Positions 8,080 through 15,408 of a stretch of 19,567 nt of DNA are shown here, piece by piece. The DNA is from CAZADH01 sp964483805. Lineage in GTDB: Bacteria > Muiribacteriota > Ozemobacteria > Ozemobacterales > Ozemobacteraceae. The stretch lies in assembly GCA_964483805.1 (NCBI GenBank), contig CAZADH010000096.1:1-19567 (forward strand), given 5' to 3'. Position 1 is the first letter of the stretch. Each line of letters starts with the position of its first letter. The position numbers and the translations under genes were made by a program. Under the pieces are notes generated by a model. The model ran no database searches. It was given only the letters and a program-made list of their open reading frames with translations, and was not told where the DNA came from.

Positions 8080-10413
8080 TCACGCCTGCGTATCGCGCAA
8101 CGGTTCTTCGGGGTTGCGGATTTTCTTGATCGTCTTGGTGCACCAGTATTTGAGCAGTTCGTTGGCGGCGTTCTTGCTGGCGGCCTCTTCGAGGAATGGC
8201 AGAATCGGCAACCCAAGCCCCACCAGGGCTTCCGCGGCCGACATGCGGAACACCGGTGACTCCTGGGCGAACATCGTCACGAAAGCACCTGGGTTGCGCC
8301 CCGCCATCAGCACCAGATTGCGTTTGAACATCTGGGTCTCGCGCTCGTTCTGGCTCTTGGCCAGCAGGCCGAGAAGCACGGGCACACTTTGCGGCTGCGC
8401 CAGACGGGCGATGGCGGCAACGACGCGCGAGCGGACGCTCGGGACCGGATCGGCCAGGTTCTCATGCAGAATCGTCAGCGCTTTGACCGTGGTGAAGCTG
8501 CCCAGCGCTTCGGCGGCCGCCATGCGGACGCGCTCGTTGTCGTCGCCCATCAGCACCACGAGGATGTCGATCGAGCGTTCATCGCGCAGTTCGCCGATCG
8601 CCACCGCGGCGTTGCGGCGCAGAACCGGGTCGGGGCCCTCGGCGGCTTTCGACAGCTCGGTGCGCACCTTTTCGGGCCCCAGCTTTTGGAAGGCCAACAT
8701 GACGTTGCGATGCACCTCGTCGTTGCGATCGGACAGCGACTGAATCAGTGGCACGATCGCCCGCTGATCGCCGATCTTGCCCAACGCGATCGCCGCGTAG
8801 ATGCGCACCCACTCGTTGCCATCGCGCAGCGCGACAATGAGGGCGTCGGTCGCCTTGGGATCGGCAATGGCGCCCAGTGCCTGGGCTGCATACAAGCGGA
8901 CCTCCGGGTCCGTCGTCTTCATTGCCTCGACGATCCGCTCGAGATGCTCGGTGCCGCTCTGTTGCAGAATCTTGCTGACCCAGTAGCGGATGTCTTCGTT
9001 GTCGTTCGACATGTTCTTCAGAAGATGGTCGATGCCGATCTTCTCGAGCCGCGCAATACTCTCGCTGGCCACCTTGCGCACCGACCAGCTCGAGTCAGAC
9101 AGTGCGCCGATCAGAGCCCGGACCACCTCGGGGTTGCGTGAGTTGCCCAGCGCCTTGGCGGCGAAATAACGAATGCTCTTGTTTTTGTCGGACAGCGCTT
9201 TCATGAGGTACGGCATGCCCGGCTCGCCGATCTGCTCGAGAATGCGCGTGACCCAGTAGCGCACGTCTTCGTTGGGATTGGTCAACGCCTCGCTGATCTG
9301 CTCGACGCCCTTCTCACCGATGTCGGCGAGGGCGTAGGCGCAACTGCGGCGCACCGACCAGTTCTCGTGGGACAGCCCCTCGAGGAGCACCGGCACCGCT
9401 TTGGGACTGCCGATTTCGCCCAGCGTGGCGGCCGAAAATGCGGCAATCTGCGGGTCGCGCGACTTGAACAGGCGCACCAGCGGTTCAGCCACTTTGCTGC
9501 CCATCCGCACCATGGCTTTGCGCACGAGATAACGCAGGTTGTCGTCGCACTGCGACAGGTGGTCGAACATCTTGATGACGGCGCGGTCGCCGATGCGCAC
9601 CAGGGCGCGCAAACAACCGTCGCGAATCTCGTCGTTGGGTTCCTGCAGCGCCTGGATCATCGGCCCGATGGCGTTCTCGCCGATTTCAGAAAGGGCCTGC
9701 ATCGCGCTCTTGCGAATCGTCCAGTCGGGGTCGGCGAGACTGTCGATCAACACCTTGATCACCCGCGTGTCGCCCGACTCGCCCAGCGATGCCGCGATGA
9801 CGTAGCGCTGTTCGCGGTTGCCGACGCGCAAGGCATCGAGCAGGATCTTCTGGGCGGCCGCACCAAGGCGGCCCAACGTCTTGATTGCCCAGAACCGGAC
9901 ATTCTCGTCGCTGGTGGCCTTCATGACCTGATCGATCGCCGGTACCACGGCATCACCGAACTTGACCAGCGCGTCACTTGCGGCCTTGCGAACCAGCCAT
10001 TTTTCGTCACCGAGCGACTTCAACAGATAGGGAACACCCTGGCCTTCCTTCAGTTCACCCAGCGAGATTGCCGCGAAATGGCGCACGTCGGGGTTCGGGT
10101 TCTTCATGGCGCGCAAGATGGCGGGCGTTGCCGCCGTGCCGATCTGCGACAGGATGCGCAGCGACCAGTATTGAATGTCTTCGCTGTAGCTGCCCAACGC
10201 GCTCGACAGCGGCTGGATCGCACTCTCTTTGTAAACGAGAATGCGATCGGCTGCGGCTTTGCGCACCGGCCAGTGTTCATCACCGAGCACGGTAATGAGG
10301 AACTGCAGAATGGCCGGATCCTGCTGACGAGAGATCTCGTCGAGCAGCTTCATCTTCTGCGCTTTGTTCGACAGCGTGAAGGTTTCGATGAGCTTCTGGG
10401 TATGTGGTTCCAT
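8080..10413 (-). CDS. HEAT-repeat (PBS-lyase-like) scaffold protein
   Basis: A 777-residue protein made almost entirely of about 23 HEAT repeats of roughly 30 residues, which should fold as a long alpha-solenoid for protein or nucleic-acid binding. There is no signal peptide, transmembrane segment or catalytic motif, so a cytoplasmic scaffold is likely. Repeats follow a three-repeat super-period: a W-V-R-K type, an E-D-I-x-Y-W type and a D-V-R-x-x-A-A-x-x-L-G type. Marker tryptophans sit at 48, 139, 231, 352, 443 and 535, so steps are 91, 92, 121, 91 and 92 residues; the 121 step holds one extra repeat. The ATG at 10413 has no SD but lies a few bases from the predicted transcription start. 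It is the first gene of the dprA-smg-topA-trmFO operon. I do not recognise a named family. Confidence 0.9.
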   Translation of the reverse strand: MEPHTQKLIETFTLSNKAQKMKLLDEISRQQDPAILQFLITVLGDEHWPVRKAAADRILVYKESAIQPLSSALGSYSEDIQYWSLRILSQIGTAATPAILRAMKNPNPDVRHFAAISLGELKEGQGVPYLLKSLGDEKWLVRKAASDALVKFGDAVVPAIDQVMKATSDENVRFWAIKTLGRLGAAAQKILLDALRVGNREQRYVIAASLGESGDTRVIKVLIDSLADPDWTIRKSAMQALSEIGENAIGPMIQALQEPNDEIRDGCLRALVRIGDRAVIKMFDHLSQCDDNLRYLVRKAMVRMGSKVAEPLVRLFKSRDPQIAAFSAATLGEIGSPKAVPVLLEGLSHENWSVRRSCAYALADIGEKGVEQISEALTNPNEDVRYWVTRILEQIGEPGMPYLMKALSDKNKSIRYFAAKALGNSRNPEVVRALIGALSDSSWSVRKVASESIARLEKIGIDHLLKNMSNDNEDIRYWVSKILQQSGTEHLERIVEAMKTTDPEVRLYAAQALGAIADPKATDALIVALRDGNEWVRIYAAIALGKIGDQRAIVPLIQSLSDRNDEVHRNVMLAFQKLGPEKVRTELSKAAEGPDPVLRRNAAVAIGELRDERSIDILVVLMGDDNERVRMAAAEALGSFTTVKALTILHENLADPVPSVRSRVVAAIARLAQPQSVPVLLGLLAKSQNERETQMFKRNLVLMAGRNPGAFVTMFAQESPVFRMSAAEALVGLGLPILPFLEEAASKNAANELLKYWCTKTIKKIRNPEEPLRDTQA

Positions 10414-10424
10414 GGAACGACACC

Positions 10425-10454
10425 ATATATACCGGACGCATCCGGGCAAGTCAA
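10425..10454 (-). promoter_or_regulatory. Predicted sigma-70-type promoter of the HEAT-dprA-smg-topA-trmFO operon
   Basis: On the minus strand TTGACT (10454-10449), a 17-base spacer and TATATA (10431-10426) match the housekeeping consensus closely. The expected transcription start is about 10418-10419, only five or six bases before the ATG at 10413. That ATG has no SD, so the transcript is probably leaderless. Confidence 0.65.
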
Positions 10455-10612
10455 CGTGATTGTCGCATGCGGCGCCGGTACTGACGCCGCGCGATCGAGG
10501 GCCAGGATGGTCGCGGTCCTTTCAACGGTCAACATGCACGAAAAACCGGCGTCGGGGAAAAAAAGTGCGCGCCTGACTTGTCAAGCACGGCCAACGGCCC
10601 GGTCCGGTTCGT

Positions 10613-10620
10613 GCTATCAT
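10613..10620 (+). promoter_or_regulatory. Possible extended -10 promoter of the flavodoxin gene
   Basis: The plus strand carries TATCAT (10615-10620) with TG one base upstream (10612-10613), an extended -10 pattern. No convincing -35 box is visible 17 bases upstream. A start near 10627 would give a leader of about 25 bases holding the GGAGGT ribosome site. Confidence 0.4.
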
Positions 10621-10651
10621 CCCCGTGCCATCAATCACCGGAGGTGCGCGC

Positions 10652-11137
10652 ATGCAGGTTCTCGTCGTCTACCATTCCCGGTCGGGGAGCACGAAAAAAA
10701 TCGCCGAAGCCATTGTGCGCGGAGTAGAGGAGGTGGCCGGGGTCGCCGCCGTGATGAAGACGGCATCGGAGGCCACGCCCGACGATTTTGTCGCCGCTGC
10801 GGGGGTCATTGCCGGTTCACCGGCCTACTTCGGTTCGATGGCGGCGGAACTCAAGACCCTGTTCGACAAGCTGGTGCCGGTGCGCAGCAAGCTGGCCAAC
10901 AAGGTCGGGGCGGCGTTCGCTTCCTCCGGCGACCCGTCGGGGGGGCGTGAAACCACGATGCTGTCGATTTTGCAGGCGCTGATGATCTGCGGCATGGTCG
11001 TTGTCGGCGATCCGCTCGATGCCTCGGGGCATTACGGTGTCAGCAGCATCGGCGACCCCGATCGCGTCACCCTCGCCCACGCAGGCAAACTGGGTGCCCG
11101 CGTGGCGGGCCTGGTCAAGAAACTCGCCGACGCGTAG
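10652..11137 (+). CDS. Flavodoxin family protein (WrbA-like)
   Basis: A 161-residue FMN-binding flavodoxin-fold protein. The phosphate loop is SRSGSTKKIAEA (about 9-20), the isoalloxazine loop is GSPAYFGSM (from about 57), and the third flavin loop is SSGDPSGGRETTMLSI, followed by LMICGMVVVGDP. The GG-x-E-T-T and G-M-x-x-V-G pattern is that of WrbA-type NAD(P)H:quinone oxidoreductases rather than of small electron-carrier flavodoxins. Length is slightly below WrbA (about 190-200 residues), so the annotation is kept at family level. The start at 10652 is set by GGAGGT six bases upstream. It stands alone on the plus strand between a divergent HEAT operon and a convergent secreted-protein gene. 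A role in quinone or redox-stress handling is an inference. Confidence 0.88.
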   Translation: MQVLVVYHSRSGSTKKIAEAIVRGVEEVAGVAAVMKTASEATPDDFVAAAGVIAGSPAYFGSMAAELKTLFDKLVPVRSKLANKVGAAFASSGDPSGGRETTMLSILQALMICGMVVVGDPLDASGHYGVSSIGDPDRVTLAHAGKLGARVAGLVKKLADA

Positions 11138-11163
11138 TCTCGCGCCGGTGTCCCGCGGCGCCT

Positions 11164-11183
11164 CCCAGACACGCTCGTCTGGG
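11164..11183 (+). terminator. Hairpin downstream of the flavodoxin gene
   Basis: CCCAGAC (11164-11170), a six-base loop and GTCTGGG (11177-11183) form a perfect 7-bp stem 26 bases after the flavodoxin stop. No T tract follows, so it could instead be a mRNA 3'-end stabiliser or a Rho-assisted stop. Confidence 0.4.
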
Positions 11184-11205
11184 CACACAGCCGATCTGCA
11201 CGACG

Positions 11206-11285
11206 TATTGCGGGTCAGGGGCAGGCCGATGTTTCACGCGAATCAGTGCGCGTAGTACAACATACGTCAACCGCAATATGTTGTA
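11206..11285. repeat. Nested inverted repeats between two convergent genes
   Basis: Two overlapping dyads lie here. TACAACATA (11256-11264) pairs with TATGTTGTA (11277-11285), a 9-bp AT-rich stem with a 12-base loop. TATTGCGG (11206-11213) is the perfect complement of CCGCAATA (11271-11278), which partly overlaps the first dyad. The stretch is AT-rich against a GC-rich background and starts 12 bases beyond the stop of the minus-strand secreted-protein gene. It may be a bidirectional terminator, alternative stem-loops, or the remains of a REP-like element. Confidence 0.5.
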
Positions 11286-11297
11286 TTATCGCCTCCG

Positions 11298-12557
11298 TCA
11301 GTGGACCCAGCGCTCGAGCTTGTTCTCGCGGGCGAACCACAGCAACTGATGGTATTTCTTGGCGCCATACCAGTCGCCGAGGTCGATGGTCTTGTAGCGC
11401 AGCAACTCTTTGATCTGGCACAACAACGGGACGAAGGCCGGTCGTTCGTCGGCCGGGAAATCGGCCATGGCCTTGAGCGTGTCGTCGAGTTCTTTGTAGT
11501 GGTTGTTGTCGATGCCACGTTTTACCCGGCGCAGGACGAACTCGTGGTTGCGCCGGACTTCCGGGGTCAGGTTCGGGCCCGACAGTGAGTCGTCGGGATT
11601 GACGTGGGCACGGACGATCTTGTGCAGCGCGATCTTCACCGGAATCTCGACGGTGACTTCATAGACGACCATGCGTGACAATGCACCCAGAATCTTGCCG
11701 CCGATGAAGGCGCCGACGACGCCCCCCGCGCCCGGAACGAGAACGTTGCCGACGACGGCACCGAGCGAGGACCCGGCCAGCGATGCCGCGCTGCCGATCG
11801 ACGATTTGATGATCGTGATCAAGAGGAAACTGCCCATGCCGCCGCTCTTGACGGCACCGCGCACGAGGTCGGCCACACGATGACGGTTGGTGCGAATGAG
11901 ATTGTCGATCAACTCGGCCCCGGTTGTGCCCAGGGAGTCAGCGGAGAAATTCCTGAGCGTCTTGGTCAGTGCTTCGGCCAGGAGGCGCATGTCGGTCTGA
12001 TGCACGAACACGAGCAGGTTGTCGGCCAGCGCCGACAAGGCAAGGCCGCCACCGATGTCGACGGCCTGCCGCGTTGTCTCATACAGGATCTTGTCGAAGA
12101 ACAGCACCAGGTCGCCCGAGAAACGGCAGGTGATCTGGCCCTTGCCCACCTTGACCTGGGTCAGCGACAGATCGTAGGCGATCGCATCATCGGAGGTGAA
12201 GCAATAATCGCTGTGGCGGACAGGGAAGCCGAGGCGGCCGGTGAAGGTGGCGGCACCATGAACGGCGATGAACACCCGCCGAAGCTTGCGGTCGTAAAAC
12301 GCGCTGTCGACCGTCAGTTGCAGGTGTGGATTGGCATCGAGATGGGCCGCGAGCTGAAGAACCTGGCGCTTGACCGCTTCGCCGATCTTGTCGACGGTCT
12401 CTTGCACCTTGTCGCCAATGGCCGAACGCGCCGCAGCGACACCACGGTCGGGCGTCTCGGCCTGCGCGGGCACCAACGCGGCGCCGACCCAGAACAAGGT
12501 CATGAACAGGCACAATCCGATGGTGCGGGCGAATGGGTGACGCGGACGACTCGGCAT
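11298..12557 (-). CDS. Secreted protein of unknown function
   Basis: A 419-residue protein I do not recognise. Residues 1-33 form a clear Sec signal peptide: a basic start, a hydrophobic core (about 12-30) and AQA before the predicted cut. Residues 75-160 look beta-rich and contain the only two mature cysteines (C119, C144), which could form a disulfide. Residues about 253-293 are rich in Gly and Ala (GSAASLAGSSLG, GAGGVVGAFIGGKILG) and resemble a glycine-zipper membrane-inserting segment. The last 90 residues are charged and helical. The ATG at 12557 has GAGGAG six bases upstream, and an extended -10 (TGGTATCAT on the minus strand) lies about 45 bases further up. It is read divergently from the S1/P1 nuclease gene. 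An envelope location is likely and function is unknown. Confidence 0.82.
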   Translation of the reverse strand: MPSRPRHPFARTIGLCLFMTLFWVGAALVPAQAETPDRGVAAARSAIGDKVQETVDKIGEAVKRQVLQLAAHLDANPHLQLTVDSAFYDRKLRRVFIAVHGAATFTGRLGFPVRHSDYCFTSDDAIAYDLSLTQVKVGKGQITCRFSGDLVLFFDKILYETTRQAVDIGGGLALSALADNLLVFVHQTDMRLLAEALTKTLRNFSADSLGTTGAELIDNLIRTNRHRVADLVRGAVKSGGMGSFLLITIIKSSIGSAASLAGSSLGAVVGNVLVPGAGGVVGAFIGGKILGALSRMVVYEVTVEIPVKIALHKIVRAHVNPDDSLSGPNLTPEVRRNHEFVLRRVKRGIDNNHYKELDDTLKAMADFPADERPAFVPLLCQIKELLRYKTIDLGDWYGAKKYHQLLWFARENKLERWVH

Positions 12558-12602
12558 AGACGGCTCCTCAGGGCAGAGCGATTTTCCTTTGGTCGGAAAC
12601 CA

Positions 12603-12612
12603 ATGATACCAT
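12603..12612. promoter_or_regulatory. Overlapping divergent -10 boxes
   Basis: On the minus strand TATCAT (12608-12603) preceded by TGG (12611-12609) is an extended -10 for the secreted-protein gene. On the plus strand TACCAT (12607-12612) lies seven bases before the ATG at 12620 of the nuclease gene, the distance expected for a leaderless message. That ATG has no SD. Neither -35 box is convincing. If both are used, the two promoters overlap and should compete. Confidence 0.35.
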
Positions 12613-12619
12613 ACTTAGC

Positions 12620-13657
12620 ATGACACACTCATGTCTGCCATTCTCCACCCTTTCAGGTCCGTGGCGTCGCCGGGTGGTTGGCCTCCTGGCCACGATCCTG
12701 CTGACGCTGGTGCCCTCGAGCCCGGTGCAGGCCTGGAGCGGCAAGGGTCACCGCGTCATCGGCGGTGTCGCCGACCGGCTGCTCGACCCCACGGTGAAAG
12801 AGGTCGTTACCCGGATGCTGCGGGGCAAGACCCTTGCCGACGTCGGTACCTGGGCCGATCACATCCGCCCCTACCGACCCGAGACGGCGCCGTTCCATTT
12901 CGTTAACATCCCCATTGGCGAAACCCTGTTCGATCCAGAGCGGCACAACAAGAACGGGGTGTCGATTTTCACGGCCATCCCGGCCCAGGAACAGATTCTC
13001 GCCGACCCGAACGCGTCTGAGGTGAAACGGGTCGAGGCGTTGAAGTTCATCGTGCATCTCGTTGGCGATCTTCATCAGCCTTTGCACGTCTCCGACAACG
13101 GCGACACCGCAGGCAACCGCACGCGGGTGCGGCTCGACAGTGGCGAATCGGCCGATTTGCACCGGGTCTGGGATTTCCACGTGGTCGAGTTTTCCGGCCG
13201 CTCAGATGAGCAATACATCGACCATCTCATGCAGCTTTTCCCCACCCTCGATCGGGCTGCGATCGAGAGCGGGACGGTGATCGACTGGGGGATGGCGACC
13301 CACGCCCTGGCCAGCACAGTCTGGGACCTCGACGCCCCCGCCGCGAACGAACCCGGCGGGCCGCAGCGCGTGGGGAACGCCTATTTGAGCGGGTATCAGC
13401 CGCTCGTCGAACGTCAGCTTCTCTTGGCGGGCATTCGCCTGGCGCTGCTGGTCAATCGGGCGCTGGCCAACCCGGCCACCACGGTGGCGACGCCCCTCGA
13501 AATCGGGCACATTGCCGTGGGGGCTGCCGATGATCCGGCCCTGGCCTCAGTCAGCCAGGCTCTGGTTGTCGTGGCCTCGCCGACCACCGCGGTTGTGCCC
13601 GACGTCGCAGTGCCGGTGGTGGCGCCGGTTGCAACCGGTTCTCAGCCCGGCCGGTAA
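12620..13657 (+). CDS. Secreted S1/P1-type zinc nuclease
   Basis: A 345-residue exported nuclease of the S1/P1 family, trinuclear-zinc enzymes that cleave single-stranded DNA and RNA and act as 3'-nucleotidases. The signal peptide ends VQA, and the mature protein would start with W39. This matters because in P1 the N-terminal Trp is itself a zinc ligand. Further ligands match: H44 (WSGKGH), D80 (GTWADH), H93 (FHF), H146, D150 and H156 (HLVGDLHQPLH), and H181 and D185 (LHRVWD). All expected positions are filled, so it is probably active. The usual GxxGGN segment reads NGDTAGN. A tail after about residue 285 is rich in Ala, Val and Pro and looks disordered. The gene is divergent from the unknown secreted protein and its last 16 bases overlap the FAD-oxidoreductase gene tail to tail. 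Confidence 0.93.
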   Translation: MTHSCLPFSTLSGPWRRRVVGLLATILLTLVPSSPVQAWSGKGHRVIGGVADRLLDPTVKEVVTRMLRGKTLADVGTWADHIRPYRPETAPFHFVNIPIGETLFDPERHNKNGVSIFTAIPAQEQILADPNASEVKRVEALKFIVHLVGDLHQPLHVSDNGDTAGNRTRVRLDSGESADLHRVWDFHVVEFSGRSDEQYIDHLMQLFPTLDRAAIESGTVIDWGMATHALASTVWDLDAPAANEPGGPQRVGNAYLSGYQPLVERQLLLAGIRLALLVNRALANPATTVATPLEIGHIAVGAADDPALASVSQALVVVASPTTAVVPDVAVPVVAPVATGSQPGR

Positions 13658-15408
13658 CGGGTGACGATGGCCACGGCGGTTTTCATGCCGTCGATGGCCG
13701 AGGTGGTGATGCCCCCGGCGTGTCCTGACCCTTCGCCAACCATGTAAAGGTTGGCGGTGCCTTCGACGACGCCGTCGGACCCGCGGCGGCAACGAACCGG
13801 GCAACTGGTGCGGCTTTCGATGCCGACGGCGGCGTTGGCCTGGTCGATGAACCCGGGCAGGCGGCGATCGAAGGCGACGAACGCCTCGGCCAGCGCCTCC
13901 CGGATCGGCCCCGGAAACAACTCGTGGACCGGAGCCGGGCGCACCCGCGGTCGCACCGACGAGCGGACCGTGTTCGTGGTCACCGTGCCGGCAATGAAAT
14001 CGGCCAGGGTCTGCGCGGGCGGCGTGAGGTCGCCGCCCCCCATACGGGCCGCTTCGCGCTCCAGTGCGTGCTGCCAGGCAAGACCGGCGAGAGGGTCGGT
14101 GCCGGGCAGGTCCTCGGGCATGATCTGCACAACGTATGCTGCATTGGCCCAACCGCTCGCGCGCGCGTGCTGACTCATCCCGTTGACCACCACGCCGTCG
14201 GTGGCGTCGGCCGCATTGATGATCTCGCCGCCCGGGCACATGCAGAAACTGTAGACGGCCTTGCCTTGCGCGGTGCGGTGCGACAATTGGTAGTTCATTG
14301 GGGTCAGTTCGGTGATCTCGGCATGCCGCCCGAGGAACCACCGATCGACGAGGCGCTGGGGATGCTCGAGGCGCACACCGATGGCGAACGGCTTGCGCTC
14401 CAAGGGCACACCGTCGGCCAGCAACTGTGCGAAGAGCGGGCGGGCGGCATTGCCCGGCGCCAGCACGACCAACCCCACCGGCAGATCCTCGCGCCCCTGC
14501 GGGGTTTCGACGACCAGGTGGGTGATCTGTCGTTGCTGGCGGCGCAACCCGATAACACGGTGATAATACCTGATTGACCCGCCGTGCGCACAGGTGTCGG
14601 CGTTCAGGCGGGCCGTGACCTGGCGGATGAGATCGGTGCCGACGTGTGGGCGGTGGTCCCAGCGCACGGCATCGGGGGCGCCGTGGGCGTAGAGCAGTTC
14701 GAGAACCCGGTCTTGCCAGTCACCCTCTTTGGTGCGGCTTGTCAGTTTGCCGTCGGAAAACGTGCCGGCCCCGCCTTCGCCGACCTGGACATTGGCCTGC
14801 AGGTCGAGGGTCGCGTCGCGCCAGAACCGCTCGACCGCGGTGACACGGTCGGCCAGCGGGGCACCCTGTTCGAGCACGACCACGGCGAAACCGTGGTGGG
14901 CGAGCAGGTTGGCGGCCATCATCCCGGCCGGGCCGGTGCCGACGACGACGACCGGCCCATTGGTCGGTTCGAGGCCACGCGTGGTGACGATTGGCGGGGG
15001 CGGTAAATACAACTGCAACTCTTTGTGTTTCAATAAAAACTCGGCACGTTGTGCCGCCGGCAGCGTCAGCCCGAAACGGCAGCGGACCACCCAGGTGGGC
15101 GGCCGGTGTTGCCGGGCATCGAGGCTGCGACGGAGCAGGATGATCGGGGCGAAGGTCTCGGCCGGTAGGTGATAACGGCGCGACAACACCTGGGCCAGGC
15201 ACAACGGCCGGCCGGCCGGGACCTCGACGGTGTCGGCGAGCCAGGTCAGGCCCTGGTCGGACTGCGCGCCAAACCCCGACCAGACGGGGGCCGGGCGGAT
15301 GGCGGCGTCGGTGGACCGCGGCGGCAACCGGCCACTGCGCACTGCGGGTGCGGGCGGCTCGCGTCGGCGCCGGTCAGTGCCCTTCGGGGGGTGGCGTCGG
15401 GTTGACAT
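13642..15408 (-). CDS. FAD-dependent oxidoreductase (COG2509 type)
   Basis: A 588-residue protein matching the uncharacterised FAD-dependent dehydrogenase family often listed as COG2509. An N-terminal small domain (about 57-115) contains PIILLRRSLDAR, the family lead-in. The FAD site is VVVVGTGPAGMMAAN (about 153-167). The family signature GEGGAGTFSDGKL lies at 210-222, and the C terminus has VGEGSGHAGGITTSAIDG, the second flavin-contact motif. Substrate and partner are unknown. The ATG at 15408 overlaps the 3' end of ybbR by 35 bases; the first 50 residues are basic and Pro/Arg-rich, and a TTG at 15423 is also open, so the true start may lie downstream. It replaces the glmM seen after cdaA-ybbR in many Firmicutes. 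Its end overlaps the nuclease gene by 16 bases. Confidence 0.88.
   Translation of the reverse strand: MSTRRHPPKGTDRRRREPPAPAVRSGRLPPRSTDAAIRPAPVWSGFGAQSDQGLTWLADTVEVPAGRPLCLAQVLSRRYHLPAETFAPIILLRRSLDARQHRPPTWVVRCRFGLTLPAAQRAEFLLKHKELQLYLPPPPIVTTRGLEPTNGPVVVVGTGPAGMMAANLLAHHGFAVVVLEQGAPLADRVTAVERFWRDATLDLQANVQVGEGGAGTFSDGKLTSRTKEGDWQDRVLELLYAHGAPDAVRWDHRPHVGTDLIRQVTARLNADTCAHGGSIRYYHRVIGLRRQQRQITHLVVETPQGREDLPVGLVVLAPGNAARPLFAQLLADGVPLERKPFAIGVRLEHPQRLVDRWFLGRHAEITELTPMNYQLSHRTAQGKAVYSFCMCPGGEIINAADATDGVVVNGMSQHARASGWANAAYVVQIMPEDLPGTDPLAGLAWQHALEREAARMGGGDLTPPAQTLADFIAGTVTTNTVRSSVRPRVRPAPVHELFPGPIREALAEAFVAFDRRLPGFIDQANAAVGIESRTSCPVRCRRGSDGVVEGTANLYMVGEGSGHAGGITTSAIDGMKTAVAIVTRYRPG

Noticed and set aside
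8080..10413. Regularly spaced DNA similarity that could be taken for a CRISPR or tandem repeat array
   Set aside because: The similarity is at protein level from HEAT repeats; DNA units are diverged and there are no identical repeats with unique spacers.
9367..10950. A 527-codon plus-strand open frame opposite the HEAT gene
   Set aside because: It is antisense to a clear repeat protein, runs across the operon promoter and into the flavodoxin gene in another frame, and has no family motif.
11230..11290. Integron attC-like site because of the inverted repeats in the convergent spacer
   Set aside because: No matching core sites in the right order and no integrase or gene cassette nearby.
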